A model generated the notes under the pieces. The model was given only the letters and a program-made list of their open reading frames with translations. It searched no databases and was not told the DNA's origin. Below are positions 37,659-45,533 of a stretch of 64,000 nt of DNA, piece by piece. Within the stretch, counting starts at the first letter, position 1. The number at the start of each line of letters is the position of its first letter. Made by a program: the position numbers and the translations under genes. Source of the DNA: Cyanobacteria bacterium FACHB-63 (lineage in GTDB: Bacteria; Cyanobacteriota; Cyanobacteriia; Leptolyngbyales; Leptolyngbyaceae); contig JACJNX010000077.1 in NCBI GenBank assembly GCA_014695255.1, forward strand, positions 372,001 through 436,000, in the 5' to 3' direction.

Positions 37659-38582
37659 ATGACTCACTCTTTTTCTAACGCTGCTATTGTTCGGATTCTG
37701 ATCCTGTCGGGGCTGATCGGGGTCAGTGGTATCGCTCGCGTTCAGGCGCAGACTCTCGATTCCAAGGCGAAGCAAAGCGCAGATCCGATTCCAACCGTGA
37801 ACATGCAGCCTGCCGCGCCTGCCGCTTCATCTAGCGGAGATGCCTTTATCGATCGTACCGATTATAGTTTAGGAGCAACCGAGCGTATCGAAACGCCTGC
37901 GGTGGTCACAAAGCCTTCTGCCCCGGTTGCCCCGCGTCGATATGAAGTAGCGGAATCAGTGAGCGCGGCTCCCGTTGAAGTTGGTGGCTTTAACTTATCG
38001 TCTAGAGGAATTGAGTGGAGTGCAGTAGCTCCCTCAAATCCGATTGGCTCCGCCTACAGCACTGTTCAAACTTATTTCAATCGCACGGTTCGACCGATCG
38101 GACGAGTCGGCAACGGGGATCTGAAGCTCATTTTCCCTCTAGCGATTCCGTCTCCGATTACGTCGATTTTTGGCTGGCGGGTGCATCCGATTAGCGGTGA
38201 TACGCGACTGCACACCGGAACAGATTTGGGTGCGCCATTGGGGACTCCAGTATTAGCGGCGTTGACAGGTCGGGTGATTATGGCGGACTTCTTTGGCGGA
38301 TATGGGTTAGCCGTAGCACTCGAACACAATGCGGGCGCACAGCAAACCCTTTACGCTCACTTGTCTGAGATTTTCGTCAAGCCTGGAGACATTGTGAAAC
38401 AGGGTGCAGTTGTGGGACGAGTCGGAAGTACCGGAAACTCGACCGGGCCACATTTGCACTTTGAAGTGCGGCAGCAAACCACAGACGGATGGGTAGCGCT
38501 GGATGCGGGAGCATCGCTAGAAACAGCGATGGCAGAACTGGTGAAGTCGATGCGGGTGGCTCAGAAGCCGCAAACGCCCTAA
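37659..38582 (+). CDS. M23-family (LytM) peptidoglycan endopeptidase, secreted
   Basis: From ATG 37659 the product is 307 residues: a signal peptide (IVRILILSGLIGVSGIARVQA), a disordered Pro/Ala-rich region, and a C-terminal M23 domain with SIFGWRVHPISGDTRLHTGT, the zinc ligands in HTGTDLG (about residue 184), and HLHFEVR (about 264). The HxxxD and HxH pattern is complete, so it should be active on cell-wall cross-links. It lies 72 bases after the TolC gene, and the pair could be co-transcribed. The 3' end faces the pentapeptide gene ten bases away. Confidence 0.92.
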   Translation: MTHSFSNAAIVRILILSGLIGVSGIARVQAQTLDSKAKQSADPIPTVNMQPAAPAASSSGDAFIDRTDYSLGATERIETPAVVTKPSAPVAPRRYEVAESVSAAPVEVGGFNLSSRGIEWSAVAPSNPIGSAYSTVQTYFNRTVRPIGRVGNGDLKLIFPLAIPSPITSIFGWRVHPISGDTRLHTGTDLGAPLGTPVLAALTGRVIMADFFGGYGLAVALEHNAGAQQTLYAHLSEIFVKPGDIVKQGAVVGRVGSTGNSTGPHLHFEVRQQTTDGWVALDAGASLETAMAELVKSMRVAQKPQTP

Positions 38583-38592
38583 TCTTCATCAC

Positions 38593-39588
38593 CTAACCTT
38601 CAACCGTGCCATCCGATCGAATCATGCCTTGGACGATCGCCGATTTCAGGAGTGCGCTACTCATTTCTGCGCGGGTAAAGTTGGCGCGAGTGAGATCGGC
38701 AAAGCTCAGATCAGCGCGTCCAAGGTAAGCTTCGACTAAAACCGCATCGATCAACTGAGCGTGTTGAAGATTCGCACGGCTAAGATCAGCGTGATTTAAT
38801 TTAGCGCGGGTGAGAGTTGCGTGAGTTAGTACGGCTTTATGCAGTTTGGCGTGATTCAGTGTGGCATCGGTTAAGCTTGCCGATCGCAGATCCGCTTGAG
38901 TGAGAACCGATCGATTTAGCTTCGCATCTTTCAGGTTCGCGTGGCTCAAGTTGGCTTCGGTTAAATCAGCCTCGGTGAAAAACGCTCCGGTCAGGATTGC
39001 TTCACTGAGACTCGCTTGGGTTAGCGTAGCTTGGCGTAGATTTGCCTCGCTTAAATTAGCTCCTGCGAGATTCGATCGACTTAAATCCGCTCCGGTTAGA
39101 TTCGCGCCTCGTAAATCCGCTCCCCGCAGGTCGGCACCGCGTAACACTGCGCCTTCGTAAGTCCTTTTCTCTGCTCGAAAATTGGCTCCATGCAGATCCG
39201 CCCCCCGCAAGTCAGCGCCACTAAAATTGGTGTTGCGTAAATCTGCACCGCTGAAATTGGCATCTACGATCGTGGCAAGCGAGAGATCGGCTCCCCGCAG
39301 ATCAGCATGATTGAGAATTGCACCATGTAGATCGGCATCGCGCAAATTAGCATTAAGCAGAGTTGCTTGGCTCAGGTTTGCACCACTTAAGTTGGCGTGA
39401 GTCAGATTGGCGCGAGTTAAGGTGACGCGGTTGAGATAGGCAAAGGTCAAAACTGCGTGATTCAAATCAGCTTGGGTGAGGTTAGCGCCGATCAGATCTG
39501 CGTGAGTGAGATCGATGCCTGCTAAGTTTTTGCCAACAAACTCTAATTCTCCCGCGTCGTATCGTTGCAGCAATTCTTGAGCATTCAT
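38593..39588 (-). CDS. Pentapeptide-repeat protein
   Basis: A 331-residue protein made almost wholly of A(D/N)LXX repeats from about residue 25 to 310 (for example ADLRGADLSLATIVDANFSG), interrupted once by RAEKRTYEGA near residue 146. Such proteins fold as a right-handed quadrilateral beta-helix. There is no signal peptide, so it is probably cytoplasmic. The first 24 residues (QELLQRYDAGELEFVGKNLA) form the common cyanobacterial capping start. Function unknown; some relatives mimic DNA and bind gyrase. The ATG at 39588 lies 58 bases from the upstream gene's stop. Confidence 0.93.
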   Translation of the reverse strand: MNAQELLQRYDAGELEFVGKNLAGIDLTHADLIGANLTQADLNHAVLTFAYLNRVTLTRANLTHANLSGANLSQATLLNANLRDADLHGAILNHADLRGADLSLATIVDANFSGADLRNTNFSGADLRGADLHGANFRAEKRTYEGAVLRGADLRGADLRGANLTGADLSRSNLAGANLSEANLRQATLTQASLSEAILTGAFFTEADLTEANLSHANLKDAKLNRSVLTQADLRSASLTDATLNHAKLHKAVLTHATLTRAKLNHADLSRANLQHAQLIDAVLVEAYLGRADLSFADLTRANFTRAEMSSALLKSAIVQGMIRSDGTVEG

Positions 39589-39646
39589 GGCGAAGCAAAC
39601 TTCTGAAGATCCTCCGTCCTAGTTTGCCCGTTGCAATCCCTTTGTT

Positions 39647-40768
39647 TCACAAGCTGGGCTGGGTAGAGCTTGCGAGAGTCGCATCTGCAACACTACTGGC
39701 GCTCAGTGAGATCAAAAGGGTTTGACGCAAAGTGTTGTAACTTGATTTGAGCGATCGCGTCAAAATAGGCACGATTTCTAAATAAGTTTCTGGCTCTTTA
39801 AGCTGGCTGGCTTTGTGGATTAGAAGCTGCTGAAATTCGTCGATCGTTTCTACTTGAGTCAATGTTGTTCTCAGCAATCCATCTAAACTATAAAGCTTGA
39901 GGTTTGACCAGTCTTGGGGACAGAATTCAAACACATAATAGACCGCTGAAAATAAAAGAATTTTTGCTTTCAACGGGTTCGTGTATTTCAAAATTTCTCG
40001 ACGCACATCAAACAGATCAATCCGTTCCGCTTGAGCAGGTTCAGATCTCGACTCTTTTTCTCCATAAAAGAGTTCGACTTCGCGCAGAATAATTTCTGCA
40101 ATCAGCGAATACTCAGTGGGCTTATTCAACGTTTTGACGATCGTACTCAAGCCGGATCGTAAGTCTTCCAAAGTGGGATAACGCTGCATCAATTCGTTCA
40201 GCAACTCTGCCGTTGATGCCTGATCGATCGCGGATGAATTCGCTTCCCAATATCGACGACAAGTATAGATTAATAACTTTTTAATCCGGCTGATATTGAC
40301 ATCTTGATCTAAGGTCGTCGATCGCTTTGGAGCAGTCACGATCGTGGTGGCGTCTTGGGCATAGGCTCTCTCTAAAATAGAGAGAATAATCTGCCCGATC
40401 AAAGCATATTCAGCCGATTTATTCAGCGTTCCGATTTGATAGGTTAAGCGCGATCGTAGCTGTGCGATCGTCGGATAGGCTTGTCTCACTTCTTCTATCA
40501 ACGAATACCAACTCAGTGCATCAAGACGGGTGCAATCGCTCTCCCATTCGTCACGACAGATATAAAACAGTAGCTTTTGGATGCGGGCGGCATTTGGATT
40601 GTACTGAAGTTCGCCAATTACATTGAGAATTGCACTCGGTAGTGTCGCTCCGATGGGGGTAATCGATTCGCGCATCGTCTTGGTTAAGCTCTTCGGGGCT
40701 AGAGTTCCCCGATGGATCAAAGCGTTAACCCGCATCACCATCGATTTATAATGATGGTCTTTGACCAA
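39647..40768 (-). CDS. Hypothetical protein with a triplicated helical domain
   Basis: A 373-residue soluble protein (starts at residues 10 or 12 are also possible) that I do not recognise. It has three related units of about 80-100 residues. Each has a KLL(F/I)YxCR- or KILLFSAVYY-type helix followed by a Trp or Phe region, then a (Y/V)xTIxxLRSxL-type strand-helix, then (L)NKxxEY(A/S)LIxxIIL. Units begin near residues 56, 158 and 265. The first two are close; the third has diverged. No signal peptide or membrane segment. Possibly a helical scaffold. It is divergent from ferredoxin. Confidence 0.7.
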   Translation of the reverse strand: MVKDHHYKSMVMRVNALIHRGTLAPKSLTKTMRESITPIGATLPSAILNVIGELQYNPNAARIQKLLFYICRDEWESDCTRLDALSWYSLIEEVRQAYPTIAQLRSRLTYQIGTLNKSAEYALIGQIILSILERAYAQDATTIVTAPKRSTTLDQDVNISRIKKLLIYTCRRYWEANSSAIDQASTAELLNELMQRYPTLEDLRSGLSTIVKTLNKPTEYSLIAEIILREVELFYGEKESRSEPAQAERIDLFDVRREILKYTNPLKAKILLFSAVYYVFEFCPQDWSNLKLYSLDGLLRTTLTQVETIDEFQQLLIHKASQLKEPETYLEIVPILTRSLKSSYNTLRQTLLISLSASSVADATLASSTQPSL

Positions 40769-40782
40769 ACACGCGCATTCAT

Positions 40783-41106
40783 ATGGCTAACCTATACACC
40801 GTTGAAATCCGGCACCAGGGGCAGACCCACATCATCGAAGTTCCCGAAGATCGCACTATTCTGGACGTTGCCAACAACGAGAAAGGCTTAGAGCTGCCTG
40901 TATCTTGCACAGCAGGGGTTTGTACAACCTGTGCCGCCTTGATTACAGAGGGAACTGTTGATCAAAGCGAAGGAATGGGTGTCAGTCCTGATCTTCAAGC
41001 TCAAGGATACACGCTGCTTTGTGTCGCTTACCCGCGATCGAACATCAAGCTTGAAACCGAAAAAGAAGAAACCGTTTACCAAAAACAATTCGGACAGCAA
41101 GGATGA
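40783..41106 (+). CDS. Plant-type [2Fe-2S] ferredoxin
   Basis: A 107-residue ferredoxin with the cluster motif SCTAGVCTTCAA (CX4CX2C, Cys42, Cys47, Cys50) and the fourth Cys about 29-30 residues later in TLLCVAYP. It carries single electrons, for example to nitrogen or biosynthetic enzymes. The N-terminus lacks the usual YKV(T/R)L start, and a C-terminal extension of about ten residues (VYQKQFGQQG) is present, so it may be one of the minor ferredoxins rather than photosynthetic Fd1. Its stop overlaps the next ATG (ATGA). Confidence 0.93.
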   Translation: MANLYTVEIRHQGQTHIIEVPEDRTILDVANNEKGLELPVSCTAGVCTTCAALITEGTVDQSEGMGVSPDLQAQGYTLLCVAYPRSNIKLETEKEETVYQKQFGQQG

Positions 41107-41270
41107 TTACGGATTTCATTACGATCGAATTAACCCTTCCCGGTTCTGTGCGCGAACTGCATCAATCGATCGAGCAGCAGTTACGCACCTTTGGAGAGCC
41201 GTTACGTTGGGCAATTACGCGAGTGAACTCGCAAACCGTTGAAGTTGAAGCAGTCGTCACTCGTGAATAA
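41103..41270 (+). CDS. Small protein (55 residues) wedged between ferredoxin and DUF3326
   Basis: A 55-residue frame with ATG 41103 overlapping the ferredoxin stop (ATGA) and TAA 41268 overlapping the likely GTG start of the next gene. The sequence (TIELTLPGSVRELHQSIEQ, GEPLRWAITRV, VEVEAVVTRE) has a beta-alpha-beta-beta rhythm and no low-complexity bias. The double overlap with two real genes suggests translational coupling in one operon, and I think similar small proteins lie beside DUF3326 in other cyanobacteria, from memory. No family name or function. Confidence 0.65.
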   Translation: MITDFITIELTLPGSVRELHQSIEQQLRTFGEPLRWAITRVNSQTVEVEAVVTRE

Positions 41271-42309
41271 ACCGTACACTGTCGGATTGATTGTTCCAAC
41301 CGGAATCGGAGCCGCGATCGGCGGGTATGCAGGCGATGCGTTGCCTGTGGCTCGTGCGATCGCTGAAGTTGCCGATCGCTTGATCACGCATCCCAATGTC
41401 CTCAACGGGGCACAACTCTACTGGAATCTGCCGAATGCTCTTTATGTTGAAGGCTATGGTTTAGATCAGTTTGCCGTGGGCCATTGGGGCTTATTGCCGC
41501 AAGCCTCGAACCGCATCGGATTAATTCTCGATCGTGCGATTGAACCCGAGCTGCAACTCAGACATTTACAGGTTGCAGATGCCGCTAGAGCAACCTTGGG
41601 ACTGAACTTAACGGATTATGTTGTGACGGATCAGCCTTTGAATGTAGAGCTAAGAACGGCAAAATCGGGGGCAACTTGGGGAACGATCGGACACCCAGAT
41701 AGTTTGCTGAGAGCGGCTGAAAAATTGATCGATCAAGCAGGCGCAACTGCGATCGCGGTTGTAGCTCGATTTCCTGATGATCCGGACAGTGAGGCTTTGC
41801 AGGATTATAGATCCGGTCAAGGCGTGGATCATTTAGCTGGAGCAGAGGCGGTAATCAGTCATTTGATTGTTCGCACTTTTCGGGTTCCTTGCGCTCATGC
41901 ACCCGCTTTGTCTCCGTTGCCGATTGATCCGAACTTATCACCGCGATCGGCTGCCGAAGAACTTGGTTACACCTTTCTGCCTTGTGTGTTAGTCGGACTG
42001 AGCCGCGCCCCGCAATTTACAGAATTTCCGAATGCTCATGCAATCTGGGCGGATCAGGTAGATGCGTTAGTGATTCCGGCATCGGCGGCGGGAGGCAGTG
42101 CGATCTTAAGTTTGAGTCAGTCTAAAACTCGAATTATTGCGGTCGAGGACAATCAAACAAAATTACAGGTTCGACCGGAAGCATTGGGAATTCGATCGAC
42201 GATCGTAAAGTCTTATCTCGAAGCGATCGGGGTGCTAATCTGCGATCGAGCGGGGATCAATCCTGCTGCTTTGAGTCCAGAAATTTCCTCGCTCCGGGCT
42301 TTAGATTGA
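41263..42309 (+). CDS. DUF3326 family protein
   Basis: The frame opens at 41239, but the GTG at 41263 gives the family start (NKPYTVGLIVPTGIGAAIGG) and 348 residues. Conserved-looking parts: GYAGDALPVARAIAEVAD, LITHPNVLNGAQLYWNLP, then YVEGYGLDQFA, VARFPDDPD, GVDHLAGAEAVISHLIVRTF and PASAAGGSAIL. No signal or membrane segment. The Gly-rich segments hint at nucleotide or cofactor binding, but the function is unknown. Probably translated together with ferredoxin and the small gene before it. Confidence 0.88.
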   Translation: MNKPYTVGLIVPTGIGAAIGGYAGDALPVARAIAEVADRLITHPNVLNGAQLYWNLPNALYVEGYGLDQFAVGHWGLLPQASNRIGLILDRAIEPELQLRHLQVADAARATLGLNLTDYVVTDQPLNVELRTAKSGATWGTIGHPDSLLRAAEKLIDQAGATAIAVVARFPDDPDSEALQDYRSGQGVDHLAGAEAVISHLIVRTFRVPCAHAPALSPLPIDPNLSPRSAAEELGYTFLPCVLVGLSRAPQFTEFPNAHAIWADQVDALVIPASAAGGSAILSLSQSKTRIIAVEDNQTKLQVRPEALGIRSTIVKSYLEAIGVLICDRAGINPAALSPEISSLRALD

Positions 42310-42401
42310 TCGCAATTTTCAGGGGTGGATCGCCCTAGTATCCTTTCTGAGTCTTGAGTTATATTCAAGGCTCAGTTGGAAATAAACGCGGTAAAACTCT
42401 A

Positions 42402-42995
42402 GTGGCAGAACAAATCCCTGATACCCCCGAAATGCAGCCGCTCACCCGCATCCAAGTTCTGATTGCAATGGGTGTGACTGCTGTTGTTTTATTAGTTATT
42501 TCTAAAGTTTGGTTGCACTTCAGCGCAGTGCCCCTGCTTGCGGTGCGATTTTCGGTGCAATCACTATTACAAGGGATTGGATTGGGAATTGGAATTTCGA
42601 TCGCGAGTGCGATCGTCTACCGCGTCTGGGCGGAGTACCGTAGAAGTGCAAATGAATATCTGACGCTGGTGCTAAAACCGCTGCTACCTCCGGACATTCT
42701 CTGGCTGGGACTGCTTCCCGGATTAAGCGAAGAATTATTGTTTCGGGGGGTGTTGCTGCCGGAGGTTGGACTAGATTTTCTGGGTGTTCTGATTTCTAGT
42801 CTTTGCTTCGGGGTGCTGCACATGAGCAATTTGAAGCAATGGTCGTATGTGGTCTGGGCATCGATCGTTGGTGTAGCGCTGGGAATGAGTGCGGTTTGGA
42901 CAGGGAATTTATTAGTCCCGATCGTGGCGCACGTTTTAACGAATCTAATTTCTGGAGTGGTTTGGAAGTTGGGCGATCGAACTTCCAAATCATAG
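42402..42995 (+). CDS. CPBP-family intramembrane protease (Abi/Rce1 type)
   Basis: I prefer the GTG at 42402 (AEQIPDTPEMQPLTRIQV), giving 197 residues; the open frame extends upstream to 42354. Several membrane helices. The catalytic motifs are seen: EELLFRG (Glu-Glu and Arg), then FGVLHMSN and VAHVLTN with the two His. Rce1-type enzymes cleave inside the membrane; CPBP proteins in bacteria serve protein maturation or self-immunity. No linked substrate is evident. A strong bidirectional terminator follows. Confidence 0.9.
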   Translation: MAEQIPDTPEMQPLTRIQVLIAMGVTAVVLLVISKVWLHFSAVPLLAVRFSVQSLLQGIGLGIGISIASAIVYRVWAEYRRSANEYLTLVLKPLLPPDILWLGLLPGLSEELLFRGVLLPEVGLDFLGVLISSLCFGVLHMSNLKQWSYVVWASIVGVALGMSAVWTGNLLVPIVAHVLTNLISGVVWKLGDRTSKS

Positions 42996-43004
42996 TCATC
43001 AAAA

Positions 43005-43037
43005 AAGCCTAGTTCTACTGAAGAACTAGGCTTTTCT
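43005..43037. terminator. Bidirectional terminator between the CPBP gene and tRNA-fMet
   Basis: AAGCCTAGTTCT (43005-43016) / AGAACTAGGCTT (43022-43033), perfect 12-bp stem, 5-base loop, Ts on the right and As on the left, so it can end transcripts from both the plus-strand protease gene and the minus-strand tRNA. Confidence 0.92.
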
Positions 43038-43040
43038 ATT

Positions 43041-43117
<77 letters not shown>

Positions 43118-43230
43118 TCGTATTGACCAACTCATCTAGTATAACCACAAGTCCCCAAAAGTTGCAATACCCAATTTAAAGCGAGAAGATAGAGAAGTTC
43201 TGTTTCGAGCCAATTTTAGAGAAATCAGTC

Positions 43231-43581
43231 ATGGCAACTTGGCGCTGCGTCAAATATTGTGGGGCTTGCTGCAATCTCGATCCGAGCGATCGACCCGATT
43301 TAGAAGACTACCTCAACCCCGAAGAACTCCACCTTTATCTCAACATGGTTGGCGAAGATGGCTGGTGCGTCAATTTCGACAAGATCACCCGCGAATGCAG
43401 CATTTATGAAGACCGTCCCCGCTTTTGTCGCGTTACCCCGGAGACGTTCGAGGAAATGTTTGGAGTGGAGCCAGAAGAAGTGAACGATTTCGCGATCGAC
43501 TGCTGCCGCGAACAAATTGAAGGAGTCTATGGTGATCGCAGTTTAGAACTGCTGAAATTCGAGCGAGAAATTGGTCTCTAG
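43231..43581 (+). CDS. YkgJ-family cysteine-cluster protein
   Basis: A 116-residue protein with the CxCC-type zinc or iron cluster ligands: RCVKYCGACC at the start, GWCVNF, ECSIYEDRPRFCR, and DCCREQI near the end. The family (formerly UPF0153) probably binds a metal cluster; its role is unknown. A small soluble protein in a single-gene position, 114 bases after the tRNA, on the opposite strand. Confidence 0.9.
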   Translation: MATWRCVKYCGACCNLDPSDRPDLEDYLNPEELHLYLNMVGEDGWCVNFDKITRECSIYEDRPRFCRVTPETFEEMFGVEPEEVNDFAIDCCREQIEGVYGDRSLELLKFEREIGL

Positions 43582-43640
43582 TAAAAATTCGCAAATCCGA
43601 GTATAGTGACAGATAATGAAAAGAAAATGAAAACAGCTTC

Positions 43641-43997
43641 ATGTCTTCCAACCTACCCCTCACAGAAACCAGAGAACTGCTGATTCTCGAACAGACTCAA
43701 CCCGCTAAAGCGAAGTCTTCCTTTCTTAGCGTGTTTGGCTCGACGTTTATCACCATTTTTCTTGCAGAACTCGGAGACAAAACGCAACTTGCAACACTAC
43801 TGATGAGCGCCCAATCTCACGCTCCTTGGACGGTATTCGCGGGTGCGGCTTCTGCGCTGGTTGCAACCAGCTTGCTCGGAGTTCTTGTTGGGCGCTGGCT
43901 GTGTCAGAACATCTCTCCGAAAACCTTGGAGAAGGCAACTGGCGGAATTCTGCTTTTGGTCGCGGCGCTGTTGGTTCTAGACGTAGTGAGGATGTAG
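43641..43997 (+). CDS. Half-size TMEM165/GDT1 (UPF0016) cation transporter, subunit 1
   Basis: A 118-residue membrane protein with one copy of the family's E-x-G-D-K-T/S motif in LAELGDKTQLATLLM, about three membrane helices and an N-terminal extension. Full-length GDT1 proteins have two such motifs. Here each half is a separate gene, so this one and the next probably form a heterodimer. Cyanobacterial and plant members export Mn2+ or Ca2+ from the cytoplasm. The next ATG is three bases after this stop, so they are coupled. Confidence 0.9.
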   Translation: MSSNLPLTETRELLILEQTQPAKAKSSFLSVFGSTFITIFLAELGDKTQLATLLMSAQSHAPWTVFAGAASALVATSLLGVLVGRWLCQNISPKTLEKATGGILLLVAALLVLDVVRM

Positions 43998-44000
43998 AGA

Positions 44001-44297
44001 ATGGACTGGCAACTGATTGGAATTAGTTTTGTCACCGTGTTTCTTGCGGAGCTAGGCGATAAGAGTCAGCTTGCAGCGATCGCTCTCAGCAGTAATTCTA
44101 ATAATTCCGCAAAAGCAATCTTTTTTGGAACCGTAACAGCGCTAATTCTCGCGAGTTTGATTGGGGTTGTGCTGGGTGAAGGAACAGCGCACTTCTTACC
44201 AACGAAGTGGACAAAGATTATTGCTGCGATCGGCTTTTTGATTCTAGCGGTTCGATTGTTATGGTTTAGCGGCACCGAAGAAGAAGTCGCGAAATAA
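44001..44297 (+). CDS. Half-size TMEM165/GDT1 (UPF0016) cation transporter, subunit 2
   Basis: A 98-residue partner of the preceding protein: VFLAELGDKSQLAAIALSS contains the single conserved motif (Ser in place of Thr), with three membrane helices, the last being IIAAIGFLILAVRLLWF. The two proteins differ in length and the second has almost no cytoplasmic tail. Together they rebuild the two-motif pore. Downstream is a palindromic repeat and then a bidirectional terminator. Confidence 0.9.
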   Translation: MDWQLIGISFVTVFLAELGDKSQLAAIALSSNSNNSAKAIFFGTVTALILASLIGVVLGEGTAHFLPTKWTKIIAAIGFLILAVRLLWFSGTEEEVAK

Positions 44298-44324
44298 CAA
44301 GACGCAAAGTTCGACGGGTCTTTC

Positions 44325-44481
44325 CGCTTCGATTCTGCCTCGCCCGTGACTGCAAGTCCGGGCTAACCGTGCGAAGCCCACTAAAGGGGGCTGAAGATGA
44401 ATCAACGAAGGTTTGTAGTCCTGAAGGGACTTCGCGCTATTAGCCCCGAATTCTATTCCGGGGCGAGTGAGCAACGAAGCG
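44325..44481. repeat. Palindromic repeat element, copy A
   Basis: A 157-base element bounded by CGCTTCG (44325-44331) and CGAAGCG (44475-44481). The right part contains TTAGCCCCGAATTCTATT followed by CCGGGGCGAG, and the left part GGGCTAACCG. It shares with copy B (57198-57408) a common core: GGCTAACCG, then CGAAG, CCACTAAAGGGG, then GGACTTCGC and ATTAGCCCCGAATTC. It has no coding frame. It looks like a member of a dispersed, strongly folding intergenic repeat family. Confidence 0.8.
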
Positions 44482-44510
44482 AAGAGCATTATTGAACTTA
44501 GGTTAACAAG

Positions 44511-44540
44511 AAAAAAGCCTCCAATACTGGAGGCTTTTTT
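44511..44540. terminator. Bidirectional terminator between the GDT1 pair and the convergent membrane gene
   Basis: AAAAAAGCCTCCA (44511-44523) / TGGAGGCTTTTTT (44528-44540): a 13-bp perfect stem with a 4-base loop, A-run on one side and T-run on the other, serving both the plus-strand transporter genes and the minus-strand gene at 44567. Confidence 0.95.
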
Positions 44541-44566
44541 AATGGAGTTCACCGCATCCAAACTTT

Positions 44567-45037
44567 TTAAAATTCGCGCTTGAGCAGCCACCCGCCTGCT
44601 AGCAATTTAGACGCTTCCAGTACCCAGTAGGCGACGTGAAGCTGATTCATTCCTGATGGAATATGAGCGGGTTCAAACCAGTTCAGGTTTAATCCAAGCG
44701 AACTCATTTGCGGGGATAGAAAGTAGGTGCAAGCGATCGTAATTGCGAATAAAGTGCCTGCAAGCATCGTTGAAATGGACGCATTCTCAGATTGTTGCCG
44801 GACTAATACCGCTGTCAAAACAAAGGCGGCACACAGCAACTCTAAGCGATTAAATATCCAAAAAATTCCATAGCCAGCCGCTGCAAAGTCAGCTTGCGAC
44901 ATCATTCCAGCCGCAAAAAGGCTTGGCATGATCACAAAATCAAGCAATATACTACTGCTGATCCAGAATGCTAAAGCGAGCACCAAACTTTTGTGCCAAC
45001 TAATAGACTTAAAATCGGTTCTTGAAACGATCGTCAT
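44567..45037 (-). CDS. Four-helix membrane protein of unknown function
   Basis: A 156-residue membrane protein: four hydrophobic segments (SLVLALAFWISSSILLDFVI; AGYGIFWIFNRLELLCAAFV; STMLAGTLFAITIACTYFL; LHVAYWVLEASKLLAGGWLL). VIMPSLFAAGMMSQADFAAA is conserved-looking between the first two. It may be a distant relative of DUF4149/TMEM205-type proteins, but I cannot assign it. It stands alone with its own terminator. Confidence 0.75.
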   Translation of the reverse strand: MTIVSRTDFKSISWHKSLVLALAFWISSSILLDFVIMPSLFAAGMMSQADFAAAGYGIFWIFNRLELLCAAFVLTAVLVRQQSENASISTMLAGTLFAITIACTYFLSPQMSSLGLNLNWFEPAHIPSGMNQLHVAYWVLEASKLLAGGWLLKREF

Positions 45038-45533
45038 CGCCTAAACCTATGCTTGAAATGTTCTAAATTCAGACTAACAAATCTCTCTGTTAGCCGTTGG
45101 CGTGAGATAAGAAACTTAGCAAACAATTCACTTCAAAAATAAAGGATCTAGCTCATAAAAACTAGACCCTTTATTCAAACGAAAGTAATGTGAATCGAGG
45201 TGGACTAAAATCCTGCAACATCCAAACTGAAGAGATACAAATTCCTCCTTGATATCTAACAGTACGAACTTAATCAGCAACGTATCGAAATCATTGAGAC
45301 ATTCAGTTGCAGGTGCTCTGAGACGGGAGACACAGCTCTCAAAGCGGGGGGGTGGAGATTGAGGAGATATCTCTCTGTGTCTGCATTTAAATTAGCACTC
45401 CTGACCCAGCGTGGAGCATTCTTTTAATAGTTAAAAACTGAAGTTAATACAAGTTAACCTTGCCTTAATTTCTGCAAGAATCCGGCTCTAAAAAGGATCG
45501 ATTACACTAGGTGTATCACCCTAAAAATCGTTT
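45038..45533. other. 496-base intergenic region with two hairpins
   Basis: No gene seen. A long imperfect hairpin, AATAAAGGATCTAG (45138-45151) / CTAGACCCTTTATT (45162-45175), is terminator-like but has no neighbouring gene that clearly needs it, hinting at an unrecognised small transcript. A second inverted repeat, AGACACAG (45328-45335) / CTGTGTCT (45375-45382), encloses a G7 run and an inner GAGAT/ATCTC stem. The region 45421-45533 must carry the promoter of the next gene. Confidence 0.4.
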
